Source of the DNA: Bugula neritina
Lineage: Eukaryota; Bryozoa; Gymnolaemata; Cheilostomatida; Bugulidae
Reading direction: 5' to 3'
DNA length: 64,000 nt
Assembly (NCBI GenBank): GCA_964035545.1
Contig: CAXIUT010000183.1
Location: 1,364,001-1,428,000, forward strand
In this document: positions 42,240-58,613 of the stretch, in pieces
Layout of the letters: each line of letters begins with the position of its first letter
How positions within the stretch are numbered: the stretch's first letter is position 1
The notes under the pieces: generated by a model
The model's database searches: none
Told to the model about the DNA's origin: nothing
What the model saw: the letters and a program-made list of their open reading frames with translations, nothing else
Made by a program: the position numbers and the translations under genes

Positions 42240-45200
42240 GCTGAAATACACTGTAACATATTGAAATACACTGCAACACTTTGAAATATACTGCAACATA
42301 CCGAAATATATGGTAAACTACTGCAACACACTACAACATATTGAAATACACTGCAACACATTGAAATATACTGCAACATGCCTAAATTTACGGTAATATA
42401 ATGAAATATACTGTAACACACCGAAATATACTGCAACATACTGAAATACACTGTAACATACTGAAATATACTGCAACATACTGAAATACACTGCTACATA
42501 CTGAAATATACTGCAACATACTGAAATATACTGTAACACACTGAAGTACACTGCAACTCACTGAAATATACTGCAATATACTGAAATACACTGCAACATC
42601 CTACAAAATGCTGAAATACACTGTAACATATTGAAATACACTGCAACACATTGAAATATACTGCAACATACCGAAATATATGGTAAACTACTGAAATAAA
42701 CTGTAACACATTGAAAAAAACTGACATACTGAAATATACTGCGACACCTAGCAATATACTGTAACATACTGAAATATGCTCTAGCACACTGAAATACAAT
42801 GCAACTCACTGAAATATACTGCAACATACTGAAATACACTGCAACATCCTACAACATGCTGAAATACACTGTAACCTATTGAAATACACTGCAACACTTT
42901 GAAATATACTGCAACATACCGAAATATATGGTAAACTACTGCAACACACTACAACATATTGAAATACACTGCAACACATTGAAATATACTGCAACATGCC
43001 TAAATTTACGGTAATATAATGAAATATACTGTAACACACCGAAATATACTGCAACATACTGAAATACACTGTAACATACTGAAATATACTGCAACATACT
43101 GAAATACACTGCTACATACTGAAATATACTGCAACATACTGAAATACACTGAAATACACTGTAACATAATGAAATAAACTGCAACATACTACAACATATT
43201 GAAATACACTGCAACACATTGAGATATACTGCAACATACCTAAATATACGGTAATATACTGAAATATACTGTAACACATTGAAAAAACTGCAACATACTG
43301 AAATACACTGCAACACACTGAAATACACCGCAAAACACTACAACATACTGAAATACTTTGTAACATATTGAAATACACTGCAACATACTACCACATATTG
43401 AAATACACTGCAACACATTGAAATGTACTGCAACATACCGAAATATATGGTAAACTACTAAAATATACTGTAACACATTGAAAAATACTGCAACATACTG
43501 AAATATACTGCGACACCTAGCAATATACTGTAACATACTGAAATATGCTCTAGCACACTGAAATACAATGCAACTTACTGAAATATACTGCAACATACTG
43601 AAATACACTGCAACATCCTACAATATGCTGAAATACACAGTAACATATTGAAATACACTGCAGCACTTTGAAATATACTGCAACATACCGAAATATATGG
43701 TAAACTACTGCAACATACTACAACATACTGAAATACACTGCAACACATTGAAATATACTGCGACATACCTAAATATACGGTAATATACTGAAATATACTG
43801 TAACACATTGAAAAATACTGCAACATACTGAAATATACTGTAACACACCGAAATATACTGCAACATACTGAATTACACTGTAACATACTGAAATACACTG
43901 CTACATACTGAAATATACTGCAACATACTGCAACATACTGAAATACATAGTAACATATTGAAATAAACTGCAACATACTACAACATATTGAAATACACTG
44001 CAACACATTGAAATATACTGCAACATACCTAAATATACGGTAATATACTGAAATTCACTGTAACGCATTGCAAAATACTGCAACATACTGAAATTCACTG
44101 CGACACACTGAAATACGCTGCAAAATACTGAAATACACTGTAACATACTGAAACATACTGCAACATACTGAAATACACTGCTACATACTGAAATTTACTG
44201 CAACATACTGCAACATACTGCAATACACTGTAAAATACTGAAATACACTCCAACATACTACAACATATTGAAATACACTGCAACACATTGAAATACACTG
44301 CAACTTACCGAATATATGGTAAAATACTGAAATATACTGTAACGCATTGAAAAGTACTGCAACATACTGAAATATATTGCGACACATTGCAATAAACTGT
44401 AACATACTGAAAAATGCTGTAGCACACTGAAATACACTGCCATTCACTGAAATATACTGCAACATACTGAAATACACCGCAACATCCTACAACATACTGA
44501 AATACACTGTAACATATTGAAATACACTGCAACACATTGAAATATACTGCAACATAGCGAAATATATGGTAAACTACTGAAATATATTTTAACACATCGA
44601 AAAATACTGCAACATACTGTAATAGATTTTAACACATTGAAAAATACTGCAACATACTGAAATATACTGTAACACACTGAAGTACACTGCAACTCACTGA
44701 AATATACTGCAATATACTGAAATACACTGCAACATCCTACAAAATGCTGAAATACACTGTAACATATTGAAATATACTGCGACACCTAGCAATATACTGT
44801 AACATACTGAAATATGCTCTAGCACACTGAAATACAATGTAACTCACTGAAATATACTGCAACATACTGAAATACACTGCAACATCCTACAACATGCTGA
44901 AATACACTGTAACATATTGAAATACACTGCAACACTTTGATATATACTGCAACATACCGAAATATATGGTAAACTACTGCAACACACTACAACATATTGA
45001 AATACACTGCAACACATTGAAATATACTGCAACATACCTAAATATACGGTAATATACTGAAATATACTGTAACACACCGAAATATACTGCAACATACTGA
45101 AATACACTGTAACATACTGAAATATACTGCAACATACTGAAATACACTGCTACATACTGAAATATACTGCAACATACTGAAATATACTGTAACACACTGA

Positions 45201-48200
45201 AGTACACTGCAACTCACTGAAATATACTGCAATATACTGAAATACACTGCAACATCCTACAAAATGCTGAAATACACTGTAACATATTGAAATACACTGC
45301 AACACATTGAAATATACTGCAACATACCGAAATATATGGTAAACTACTGAAATATACTGTAACACATTGAAAATAACTGACATACTGAAATATACTGCGA
45401 CACCCAGCAATATACTGTAACATACTGAAATATGCTCTAGCACACTGAAATACAATGCAACTCACTGAAATATACTGCAACATACCGAAATATATGGTAA
45501 ACTACTGCAACACACTACAACATATTGAAATACACTGCAACACATTGAAATATACTGCAACATACCTAAATATACGGTAATATACTGAAATATACTGTAA
45601 CACACCGAAATATACTGCAACATACTGAAATACACTGTAACATACTGAAATATACTGCAACATACTGAAATACACTGCTACATACTGAAATATACTGCAA
45701 CATACTGAAATATACTGTAACACACTGAAGTACACTGCAACTCACTGAAATATACTGCAATATACTGAAATACACTGCAACATCCTACAAAATGCTGAAA
45801 TACACTGTAACATATTGAAATACACTGCAACACATTGAAATATACTGCAACATACCGATATATATGGTAAACTACTGAAATATACTGTAACACATTGAAA
45901 AAAACTGACATACTGAAATATACTGCGACACCTAGCAATATACTGTAACATACTGAAATATGCTCTAGCACACTGAAATACAATGCAACTCACTGAAATA
46001 TACTGCAACATACTGAAATACACTGCAACATCCTACAACATGCTGAAATACACTGTAACATATTGAAATACACTGCAACACTTTGAAATATACTGCAACA
46101 TACCGAAATATATGGTAAACTACTGCAACACACTACAACATATTGAAATACACTGCAACACATTGAAATATACTGCAACATGCCTAAATTTACGGTAATA
46201 TAATGAAATATACTGTAACACACCGAAATATACTGCAACATACTGAAATACACTGTAACATACTGAAATATACTGCAACATACTGAAATACACTGCTACA
46301 TACTGAAATATACTGCAACATACTGAAATATACTGTAACACACTGAAGTACACTGCAACTCACTGAAATATACTGCAATATACTGAAATACACTGCAACA
46401 TCCTACAAAATGCTGAAATACACTGTAACATATTGAAATACACTGCAACACATTGAAATATACTGCAACATACCGAAATATATGGTAAACTACTGAAATA
46501 AACTGTAACACATTGAAAAAAACTGACATACTGAAATATACTGCGACACCTAGCAATATACTGTAACATACTGAAATATGCTCTAGCACACTGAAATACA
46601 ATGCAACTCACTGAAATATACTGCAACATACTGAAATACACTGCAACATCCTACAACATGCTGAAATACACTGTAACCTATTGAAATACACTGCAACACT
46701 TTGAAATATACTGCAACATACCGAAATATATGGTAAACTACTGCAACACACTACAACATATTGAAATACACTGCAACACATTGAAATATACTGCAACATC
46801 CCTAAATTTACGGTAATATAATGAAATATACTGTAACACACCGAAATATACTGCAACATACTGAAATACACTGTAACATACTGAAATATACTGCAACATA
46901 CTGAAATACACTGCTACATACTGAAATATACTGCAACATACTGAAATACACTGAAATACACTGTAACATAATGAAATAAACTGCAACATACTACAACATA
47001 TTGAAATACACTGCAACACATTGAGATATACTGCAACATACCTAAATATACGGTAATATACTGAAATATACTGTAACACATTGAAAAAACTGCAACATAC
47101 TGAAATACACTGCAACACACTGAAATACACCGCAAAATACTACAACATACTGAAATACTTTGTAACATATTGAAATACACTGCAACATACTACCACATAT
47201 TGAAATACACTGCAACACATTGAAATGTACTGCAACATACCGAAATATATGGTAAACTACTAAAATATACTGTAACACATTGAAAAATACTGCAACATAC
47301 TGAAATATACTGCGACACCTAGCAATATACTGTAACATACTGAAATATGCTCTAGCACACTGAAATACAATGCAACTTACTGAAATATACTGCAACATAC
47401 TGAAATACACTGCAACATCCTACAATATGCTGAAATACACAGTAACATATTGAAATACACTGCAGCACTTTGAAATATACTGCAACATACCGAAATATAT
47501 GGTAAACTACTGCAACATACTACAACATACTGAAATACACTGCAACACATTGAAATATACTGCGACATACCTAAATATACGGTAATATACTGAAATATAC
47601 TGTAACACATTGAAAAATACTGCAACATACTGAAATATACTGTAACACACCGAAATATACTGCAACATACTGAATTACACTGTAACATACTGAAATACAC
47701 TGCTACATACTGAAATATACTGCAACATACTGCAACATACTGAAATACATAGTAACATACTGAAATAAACTGCAACATACTACAACATATTGAAATACAC
47801 TGCAACACATTGAAATATACTGCAACATACCTAAATATACGGTAATATACTGAAATTCACTGTAACGCATTGCAAAATACTGCAACATACTGAAATTCAC
47901 TGCGACACACTGAAATACGCTGCAAAATACTGAAATACACTGTAACATACTGAAATATACTGCAACATACTGAAATACACTGCTAAATACTGAAATTTAC
48001 TGCAACATACTGCAACATACTGCAATACACTGTAAAATACTGAAATACACTCCAACATACTACAACATATTGAAATACACTGCAACACATTGAAATACAC
48101 TGCAACTTACCGAATATATGGTAAAATACTGAAATATACTGTAACGCATTGAAAAGTACTGCAACATACTGAAATATATTGCGACACATTGCAATAAACT

Positions 48201-49150
48201 GTAACATACTGAAAAATGCTGTAGCACACTGAAATACACTGCCATTCACTGAAATATACTGCAACATACTGAAATACACCGCAACATCCTACAACATACT
48301 GAAATACACTGTAACATATTGAAATACACTGCAACACATTGAAATATACTGCAACATAGCGAAATATATGGTAAACTACTGAAATATATTTTAACACATC
48401 GAAAAATACTGCAACATACTGTAATAGATTTTAACACATTGAAAAATACTGCAACATACTGAAATATACTGTAACACACTGAAGTACACTGCAACTCACT
48501 GAAATATACTGCAATATACTGAAATACACTGCAACATCCTACAAAATGCTGAAATACACTGTAACATATTGAAATATACTGCGACACCTAGCAATATACT
48601 GTAACATACTGAAATATGCTCTAGCACACTGAAATACAATGTAACTCACTGAAATATACTGCAACATACTGAAATACACTGCAACATCCTACAACATGCT
48701 GAAATACACTGTAACATATTGAAATACACTGCAACACTTTGATATATACTGCAACATACCGAAATATATGGTAAACTACTGCAACACACTACAACATATT
48801 GAAATACACTGCAACACATTGAAATATACTGCAACATACCTAAATATACGGTAATATACTGAAATATACTGTAACACACCGAAATATACTGCAACATACT
48901 GAAATACACTGTAACATACTGAAATATACTGCAACATACTGAAATACACTGCTACATACTGAAATATACTGCAACATACTGAAATATACTGTAACACACT
49001 GAAGTACACTGCAACTCACTGAAATATACTGCAATATACTGAAATACACTGCAACATCCTACAAAATGCTAAAATACACTGTAACATATTGAAATACACT
49101 GCAACACATTGAAATATACTGCAACATACCGAAATATATGGTAAACTACT
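42240..49150. repeat. 3,802-bp higher-order pair
   Basis: Copy one is 42240-46041 and copy two runs from 46042 to about 49150. The block GCTGAAATACACTGTAACAT that resumes after the LINE at 42240 is matched at 46042. Rare shared variants at offset 3,802 include ACATAGTAACAT (43947, 47749), CTGTAATAGATTTTAAC (44618, 48420) and CTTTGATATATAC (44936, 48738). Few differences are visible, for example GCATCCCTAAATT near 46797 where copy one has GCATGCCTAAATT. Sequence left of the LINE (about 39680-40248) matches 45470-46041, so the LINE sits at the edge of a module that also exists without it. Confidence 0.8.
44945..46010. repeat. 528-bp tandem pair
   Basis: About 44945-45475 recurs at about 45473-46010 with an offset of 528 bp. 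The blocks at 44974, 45038, 45150 and 45214 recur at 45502, 45566, 45678 and 45742. Small differences are present: GAAAATAACTGAC near 45369 against GAAAAAAACTGAC near 45897, and ACACCCAGC near 45411 against ACACCTAGC. It lies in the first 3,802-bp copy and spans its boundary with the second. Confidence 0.7.
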
Positions 49151-52100
49151 GCAACACACTACAACATATTGAAATACACTGCAACACATTGAAATATACT
49201 GCAACATACCTAAATATACGGTAATATACTGAAATATACTGTAACACACCGAAATATACAGCAACATACTGAAATACACTGTAACATACTGAAATATACT
49301 GCAACATACTGAAATACACTGCTACATACTGAAATATACTGCAACATACTGAAATATACTGTAACACACTGAAGTACACTGCAACTCACTGAAATATACT
49401 GCAATATACTGAAATACACTGCAACATCCTACAAAATGCTGAAATACACTGTAACATATTGAAATACACTGCAACACATTGAAATATACTGCAACATATC
49501 GAAATATATGGTAAACTACTGAAATATACTGTAACACATTGAAAAAAACTGACATACTGAAATATACTGCGACACCCAGCAATATACTGTAACATACTGA
49601 AATATGCTCTAGCACACTGAAATACAATGCAACTCACTGAAATATACTGCAACATACTGAAATACACTGCAACATCCTACAACATGCTGAAATACACTGT
49701 AACATATTGAAATACACTGCAACACTTTGAAATATACTGCAACATACCGAAATATATGGTAAACTACTGCAACACACTACAACATATTGAAATACACTGC
49801 AACACATTGAAATATACTGCAACATGCCTAAATTTACGGTAATATAATGAAATATACTGTAACACACCGAAATATACTGCAACATACTGAAATACACTGT
49901 AACATACTGAAATATACTGCAACATACTGAAATACACTGCTACATACTGAAATATACTGCAACATACTGCAACATACTGAAATACACTGTAACATAATGA
50001 AATAAACTGCAACATACTACAACATATTGAAATACACTGCAACACATTGAAATATACTGCAACATACCTAAATATACTGTAACACATTGAAAAAACTGCA
50101 ACATACTGAAATACACTGCAACACACTGAAATACACCGCAAAATACTACAACATACTGAAATACACTGTAACATATTGAAATCCAGTGCAACACATTGAA
50201 ATATACTGCAACATACCGAAGTATATGGTAAACTAATGAAATATACTGTAACACATTGAAAAATACCGCAACATACTGAAATATACTGCGACACATTGCA
50301 ATATACTGTAACATACTGAAATATGCTGTAGCACACTGAAATACACTGCAACATCCTACAACATACTGAAATACACTGTAACATATTGAAATACACTGCA
50401 AGAAATTGAAATAGACTGCAACACAACAAAATATATGGTAAACTACTGAAATAGACTTTAACACATTGAAAAATACTGCAACATACAGAAATATACTGTA
50501 ACACACTGAAATATACTGCAACATACTGAAATACACTGTAACATACTGAAATATACTGCAACATACTGAAATACACTGCTACATACTGAAATATACTGCA
50601 ACATACTGCAACATGCTGCAACATACTGAAATACGCTGTAACATACTGAAATACACTGCAACATACTACAACATATCGAAATACACTGCAACACATTGAA
50701 ATGTACTGAAACATACCGAAATATACGGTAATATACTGAAATATACTGTAACACATTGAAAAATACTGCAACATACTGAAATACACTGCAACACACTGAA
50801 ACACACGGCAAAAAACTACAACATACTGAAATACACTGTAACATATTAAAACATACTGCAACATACTGCAGCATACTGAAATACACTGTAACATACTGAA
50901 ATACACTGCAACATACTACCACATATTGAAATACACTGCAACACATTGAAATGTACTGCAACATACCGAAATATATGGTAAACTACTAAAATATACTGTA
51001 ACACATTGAAAAATACTGCAACATACTGAAATATACTGCCACACCTAGCAATATACTGTAACATACTGAAATATTCTCTAGCACACTGAAATACAATGCA
51101 ACATCCTACAATATGCTGAAATACACAGTAACATATTGAAATACACTGCAACACTTTGAAATATACTGCAACATACCGAAATATATGGTAAACTACTGCA
51201 ACATACTACAACATACTGAAATACACTGCAACACATTGAAATATACTGCGACATACCTAAATATACGGTAATATACTGAAATATACTGTAACACATTGAA
51301 AAATACTGCAACATACTGAAATATACTGTAACACACCGAAATATACTGCAACATACTGAAATACACTGTAACATACTGAAATATACTGCAACATACTGAA
51401 ATACACTGCTACATACTGAAATTTACTGCAACATACTGCAACATACTGCAATACACTGTAAAATACTGAAATACACTCCAACATACTACAACATATTGAA
51501 ATACACTGCAACACATTGAAATACACTGCAACTTACCGAATATATGGTAAAATACTGAAATATACTGTAACGCATTGAAAAGTACTGCAACATACTGAAA
51601 TATATTGCGACACATTGCAATAAACTGTAACATACTGAAAAATGCTGTAGCACACTGAAATACACTGCCATTCACTGAAATATACTGCAACATACTGAAA
51701 TACACCGCAACATCCTACAACATACTGAAATACACTGTAACATATTGAAATACACTGCAACACATTGAAATATACTGCAACATAGCGAAATATATGGTAA
51801 ACTACTGAAATATATTTTAACACATCGAAAAATACTGCAACATACTGTAATAGATTTTAACACATTGAAAAATACTGCAACATACTGAAATATACTGTAA
51901 CACACTGAAGTACACTGCAACTCACTGAAATATACTGCAATATACTGAAATACACTGCAACATCCTACAAAATGCTGAAATACACTGTAACATATTGAAA
52001 TATACTGCGACACCTAGCAATATACTGTAACATACTGAAATATGCTCTAGCACACTGAAATACAATGTAACTCACTGAAATATACTGCAACATACTGAAA

Positions 52101-54440
52101 TACACTGCAAAATCCTACAACATGCTGAAATACACTGTAACATATTGAAATACACTGCAACACTTTGATATATACTGCAACATACCGAAATATATGGTAA
52201 ACTACTGCAACACACTACAACATATTGAAATACACTGCAACACATTGAAATATACTGCAACATACCTAAATATACGGTAATATACTGAAATATACTGTAA
52301 CACACCGAAATATACTGCAACATACTGAAATACACTGTAACATACTGAAATATACTGCAACATACTGAAATACACTGCTACATACTGAAATATACTGCAA
52401 CATACTGAAATATACTGTAACACACTGAAGTACACTGCAACTCACTGAAATATACTGCAATATACTGAAATACACTGCAACATCCTACAAAATGCTGAAA
52501 TACACTGTAACATATTGAAATACACTGCAACACATTGAAATATACTGCAACATATCGAAATATATGGTAAACTACTGAAATATACTGTAACACATTGAAA
52601 AAAACTGACATACTGAAATATACTGCGACACCCAGCAATATACTGTAACATACTGAAATATGCTCTAGCACACTGAAATACAATGCAACTCACTGAAATA
52701 TACTGCAACATACTGAAATACACTGCAACATCCTACAACATGCTGAAATACACTGTAACATATTGAAATACACTGCAACACTTTGAAATATACTGCAACA
52801 TACCGAAATATATGGTAAACTACTGCAACACACTACAACATATTGAAATACACTGCAACACATTGAAACATACTGCAACATGCCTAAATTTACGGTAATA
52901 TAATGAAATATACTGTAACACACCGAAATATACTGCAACATACTGAAATACACTGTAACATACTGAAATATACTGCAACATACTGAAATACACTGCTACA
53001 TACTGAAATATACTGCAACATACTGCAACATACTGAAATACACTGTAACATAATGAAATAAACTGCAACATACTACAACATATTGAAATACACTGCAACA
53101 CATTGAAATATACTGCAACATACCTAAATATACTGTAACACATTGAAAAAACTGCAACATACTGAAATACACTGCAACACACTGAAATACACCGCAAAAT
53201 ACTACAACATACTGAAATACACTGTAACATATTGAAATCCAGTACAACACATTGAAATATACTGCAACATACCGAAGTATATGGTAAACTAATGAAATAT
53301 ACTGTAACACATTGAAAAATACCGCAACATACTGAAATATACTGCGACACATTGCAATATACTGTAACATACTGAAATATGCTGTAGCACACTGAAATAC
53401 ACTGCAACATCCTACAACATACTGAAATACACTGTAACATATTGAAATACACTGCAAGAAATTGAAATAGACTGCAACACAACAAAATATATGGTAAACT
53501 ACTGAAATAGACTTTAACACATTGAAAAATACTGCAACATACAGAAATATACTGTAACACACTGAAATATACTGCAACATACTGAAATACACTGTAACAT
53601 ACTGAAATATACTGCAACATACTGAAATACACTGCTACATACTGAAATATACTGCAACATACTGCAACATGCTGCAACATACTGAAATACGCTGTAACAT
53701 ACTGAAATACACTGCAACATACTACAACATGTCGAAATACACTGCAACACATTGAAATGTACTGAAACATACCGAAATATACGGTAATATACTGAAATAT
53801 ACTGTAACACATTGAAAAATACTGCAACATACTGAAATACACTGCAACACACTGAAACACACCGCAAAAAACTACAACATACTGAAATACACTGTAACAT
53901 ATTAAAACATACTGCAACATACTGCAGCATACTGAAATACACTGTAACATACTGAAATACACTGCAACATACTACCACATATTGAAATACACTGCAACAC
54001 ATTGAAATGTACTGCAACATACCGAAATATATGGTAAACTACTAAAATATACTGTAACACATTGAAAAATACTGCAACATACTGAAATATACTGCCACAC
54101 CTAGCAATATACTGTAACATACTGAAATATTCTCTAGCACACTGAAATACAATGCAACATCCTACAATATGCTGAAATACACAGTAACATAATGAAATAC
54201 ACTGCAACACTTTGAAATATACTGCAACATACCGAAATATATGGTAAACTACTGCAACATACTACAACATACTGAAATACACTGCAACACATTGAAATAT
54301 ACTGCGACATACCTAAATATACGGTAATATACTGAAATATACTGTAACACATTGAAAAATACTGCAACATACTGAAATATACTGTAACACACCGAAATAT
54401 ACTGCAACATACTGAAATACACTGTAACATACTGAAATAC
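49115..54440. repeat. 3,056-bp higher-order pair
   Basis: Sequence from about 49115 recurs from about 52171 at offset 3,056 and remains alignable to about 54440. Distinctive shared variants include ACATATCGAAATAT (49495, 52551), ACACCCAGCAA (49572, 52628) and GTACTGAAACATACC (50703, 53759). Differences include ACACACGGCAAA near 50800 against ACACACCGCAAA near 53856. The right part of each copy carries a module related to that at 26690-28016. Confidence 0.8.
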
Positions 54441-55614
54441 ACTGCTACATACTGAAATATACTGCAACATACTGCAACATACTGAAATACACAGTAACAT
54501 ACTGAAATAAACTGCAACATACTACAACATATTGAAATACACTGCAACACATTGAAATATACTGCAACATACCTAAATATACGGTAATATACTGAAATTC
54601 ACTGTAACGCATTGCAAAATACTGCAACATACTGAAATTCACTGCGACACACTGAAATACGCTGCAAAATACTACAACATACTGAAATAAACTGTAACAT
54701 GTTGAAATACACTGCAACACATTGAAAAATACTGCAACATACTGAAATATACTGTAACACACTGAAATATACTGCAACATACTGAAATACACTGTAACAT
54801 ACTGAAATATACTGCAACATACTGAAATACACTGCTACATACTGAAATATACTGCAACATACTGCAACATACTGCAATACACTGTAAAATACTGAAATAC
54901 ACTGCAACACATTGAAATATACTGCAACATAACAAAATATATGGTAAACTACTGAAATAGACTTTAACACATTGAAAAATACTGCAACATATTGAAATAC
55001 ACTGCAACTTACCGAATATATGGTAAACTACTGAAATATACTGTAACGCATTGAAAAGTACTGCAACATACTGAAATATATTGCGACACATTGCAATAAA
55101 CTGTAACATACTGAAAAATGCTGTAGCACACTGAAATACACTGCCATTCACTGAAATATACTGCAACATACTGAAATACACCGCAACATCCTACAACATA
55201 CTGAAATACACTGTAACATATTGAAATACTTTGCAACACATTGAAATATACTGCAACATACCGAAATATATCGTAAACTACTGAAATATACTGTAACACA
55301 TTGAAAAAAACTGCAACATACTGAAATATACTGCGACACCTAGCAATATACTGTAACATACTGAAATATGCTCTAGCACACTGAAATACAATGCAACTCA
55401 CTGAAATATACTGCAACATACTGAAATACACTGCAACATCCTACAACATGCTGAAATACACTGTAACATATTGAAATACACTGCAACACTTTGAAATATA
55501 CTGCAACATACCGAAATATATGGTAAACTACTGCAACACACTACAACATATTGAAATACACTGCAACACATTGAAATATACTGCAACATACCTAAATATA
55601 CGGTATTATACTGA

Positions 55615-56970
55615 AATATACTGTAACACACCGAAATATACTGCAACATACTGAAATACACTGTAACATACTGAAATATACTGCAACATACTGAAATACA
55701 CTGCTACATACTGAAATATACTGCAACATACTGAAATATAATGTAACACACTGAAGTACACTGCAACTCACTGAAATATACTGCAATATACTGAAATACA
55801 CTGCAACATCCTACAAAATGCTGAAATACACTGTAACATATTGAAATACACTGCAACACATTGAAATATACTGCAACATACCGAAATATATGGTAAACTA
55901 CTGAAATATACTGTAACACATTGAAAAAAACTGACATACTGAAATATACTGCGACACCTAGCAATATACTGTAACATACTGAAATATGCTCTAGCACACT
56001 GAAATACAATGCAACTCACTGAAATATACTGCAACATACTGAAATACACTGCAACATCCTACAACATGCTGAAATACACTGTAACCTATTGAAATACACT
56101 GCAACACTTTGAAATATACTGCAACATACCGAAATATATGGTAAACTACTGCAACACACTACAACATGTTGAAATACACTGCAACACATTGAAATATACT
56201 GCAACATGCCTAAATTTACGGTAATATAATGAAATATACTGTAACACACCGAAATATACTGCAACATACTGAAATACACTGTAACATACTGAAATATACT
56301 GCAACATACTGAAATACACTGCTACATACTGAAATATACTGCAACATACTGAAATATAATGTAACACACTGAAGTACACTGCAACTCACTGAAATATACT
56401 GCAATATACTGAAATACACTGCAACATCCTACAAAATGCTGAAATACACTGTAACATATTGAAATACACTGCAACACATTGAAATATACTGCAACATACC
56501 GAAATATATGGTAAACTACTGAAATATACTGTAACACATTGAAAAAAACTGACATACTGAAATATACTGCGACACCTAGCAATATACTGTAACATACTGA
56601 AATATGCTCTAGCACACTGAAATACAATGCAACTCACTGAAATATACTGCAACATACTGAAATACACTGCAACATCCTACAACATGCTGAAATACACTGT
56701 AACCTATTGAAATACACTGCAACACTTTGAAATATACTGCAACATACCGAAATATATGGTAAACTACTGCAACACACTACAACATGTTGAAATACACTGC
56801 AACACATTGAAATATACTGCAACATGCCTAAATTTACGGTAATATAATGAAATATACTGTAACACACCGAAATATACTGCAACATACTGAAATACACTGT
56901 AACATACTGAAATATACTGCAACATACTGAAATACACTGCTACATACTGAAATAGACTGCAACATACTGA
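55615..56970. repeat. 618-bp tandem pair
   Basis: Sequence at about 55615-56350 recurs at offset 618 bp. Shared derived variants are TATAATGTAACACACTGAAG (55737, 56355) and ACATGTTGAAATAC (56164, 56782). They show one local duplication after those mutations arose. The match ends near 56970, where the second copy enters the ACTGAAATACACTGAAATAC block. Confidence 0.75.
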
Positions 56971-58613
56971 AATACACTGAAATACACTGTAACATAATGA
57001 AATAAACTGCAACATACTACAACATATTGAAATACACTGCAACACATTGAGATATACTGCAACATACCTAAATATACGGTAATATACTGAAATATACTGT
57101 AACACATTGAAAAAACTGCAACATACTGAAATACACTGCAACACACTGAAATACACCGCAAAACACTACAACATACTGAAATACTTTGTAACATATTGAA
57201 ATACACTGCAACATACTACCACATATTGAAATACACTGCAACACATTGAAATGTACTGCAACATACCGAAATATATGGTAAACTACTAAAATATAATGTA
57301 ACACATTGAAAAATACTGCAACATACTGAAATATACTGCGACACCTAGCAATATACTGTAACATACTGAAATATGCTCTAGCACACTGAAATACAATGCA
57401 ACTTACTGAAATATACTGCAACATACTGAAATACACTGCAACATCCTACAATATGCTGAAATACACAGTAACATATTGAAATACACTGCAACACTTTGAA
57501 ATATACTGCAACATACCGAAATATATGGTAAACTACTGCAACATACTACAACATACTGAAATACACTGCAACACATGGAAATATACTGCGACATACCTAA
57601 ATATACGGTAATATACTGAAATATACTGTAACACATTGAAAAATACTGCAACATACTGAAATATACTGTAACACACCGAAATATACTGCAACATACTGAA
57701 ATACACTGTAACATACTGAAATACACTGCTACATACTGAAATATACTGCAACATACTGCAACATACTGAAATACACAGTAACATACTGAAATAAACTGCA
57801 ACATACTACAACATATTGAAATACACTGCAACACATTGAAATATACTGCAACATACCTAAATATACGGTAATATACTGAAATTCACTGTAACGCATTGCA
57901 AAATACTGCAACATACTGAAATTCACTGCGACACACTGAAATACGCTGCAAAATACTGAAATACACTGTAACATACTGAAATATACTGCAACATACTGAA
58001 ATACACTGCTACATACTGAAATTTACTGCAACATACTGCAACATACTGCAATACACTGTAAAATACTGAAATACACTCCAACATACTACAACATATTGAA
58101 ATACACTGCAACACATTGAAATACACTGCAACTTACCGAATATATGGTAAACTACTGAAATATACTGTAACGCATTGAAAAGTACTGCAACATACTGAAA
58201 TATATTGCGACACATTGCAATAAACTGTAACATACTGAAAAATGCTGTAGCACACTGAAATACACTGCCATTCACTGAAATATACTGCAACATACTGAAA
58301 TACACCGCAACATCCTACAACATACTGAAATACACTGTAACATATTGAAATACACTGCAACACATTGAAATATACTGCAACATAACGAAATATATGGTAA
58401 ACTACTGAAATATATTTTAACACATCGAAAAATACTGCAACATACTGAAATAGATTTTAACACATTGAAAAATACTGCAACATACTGAAATATACTGTAA
58501 CACACTGAAGTACACTGCAACTCACTGAAATATACTGCAATATACTGAAATACACTGCAACATCCTACAAAATGCTGAAATACACTGTAACATATTGAAA
58601 TATACTGCGACAC
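56940..58613. repeat. Module shared with 43112-44785 across 13.8 kb
   Basis: Block order over about 1.7 kb matches 43112-44785 at offset 13,828, with substitutions (for example ACACATGGAAATAT near 57573). Part of the same module is also present at about 46914-48587 and, left of the LINE, at about 38310-39520. The stretch from here to 61500 is otherwise a mosaic of modules related to those at 26690-32700 and 49800-54400, with no non-satellite sequence. Confidence 0.6.

Noticed and set aside
42131-42451. Minus-strand frame running from satellite through the LINE 3' end (CLFVCLFVWF segment)
   Set aside because: It is the reverse complement of the (CAAA)n tail and 3' UTR joined to satellite, with no independent evidence of coding.
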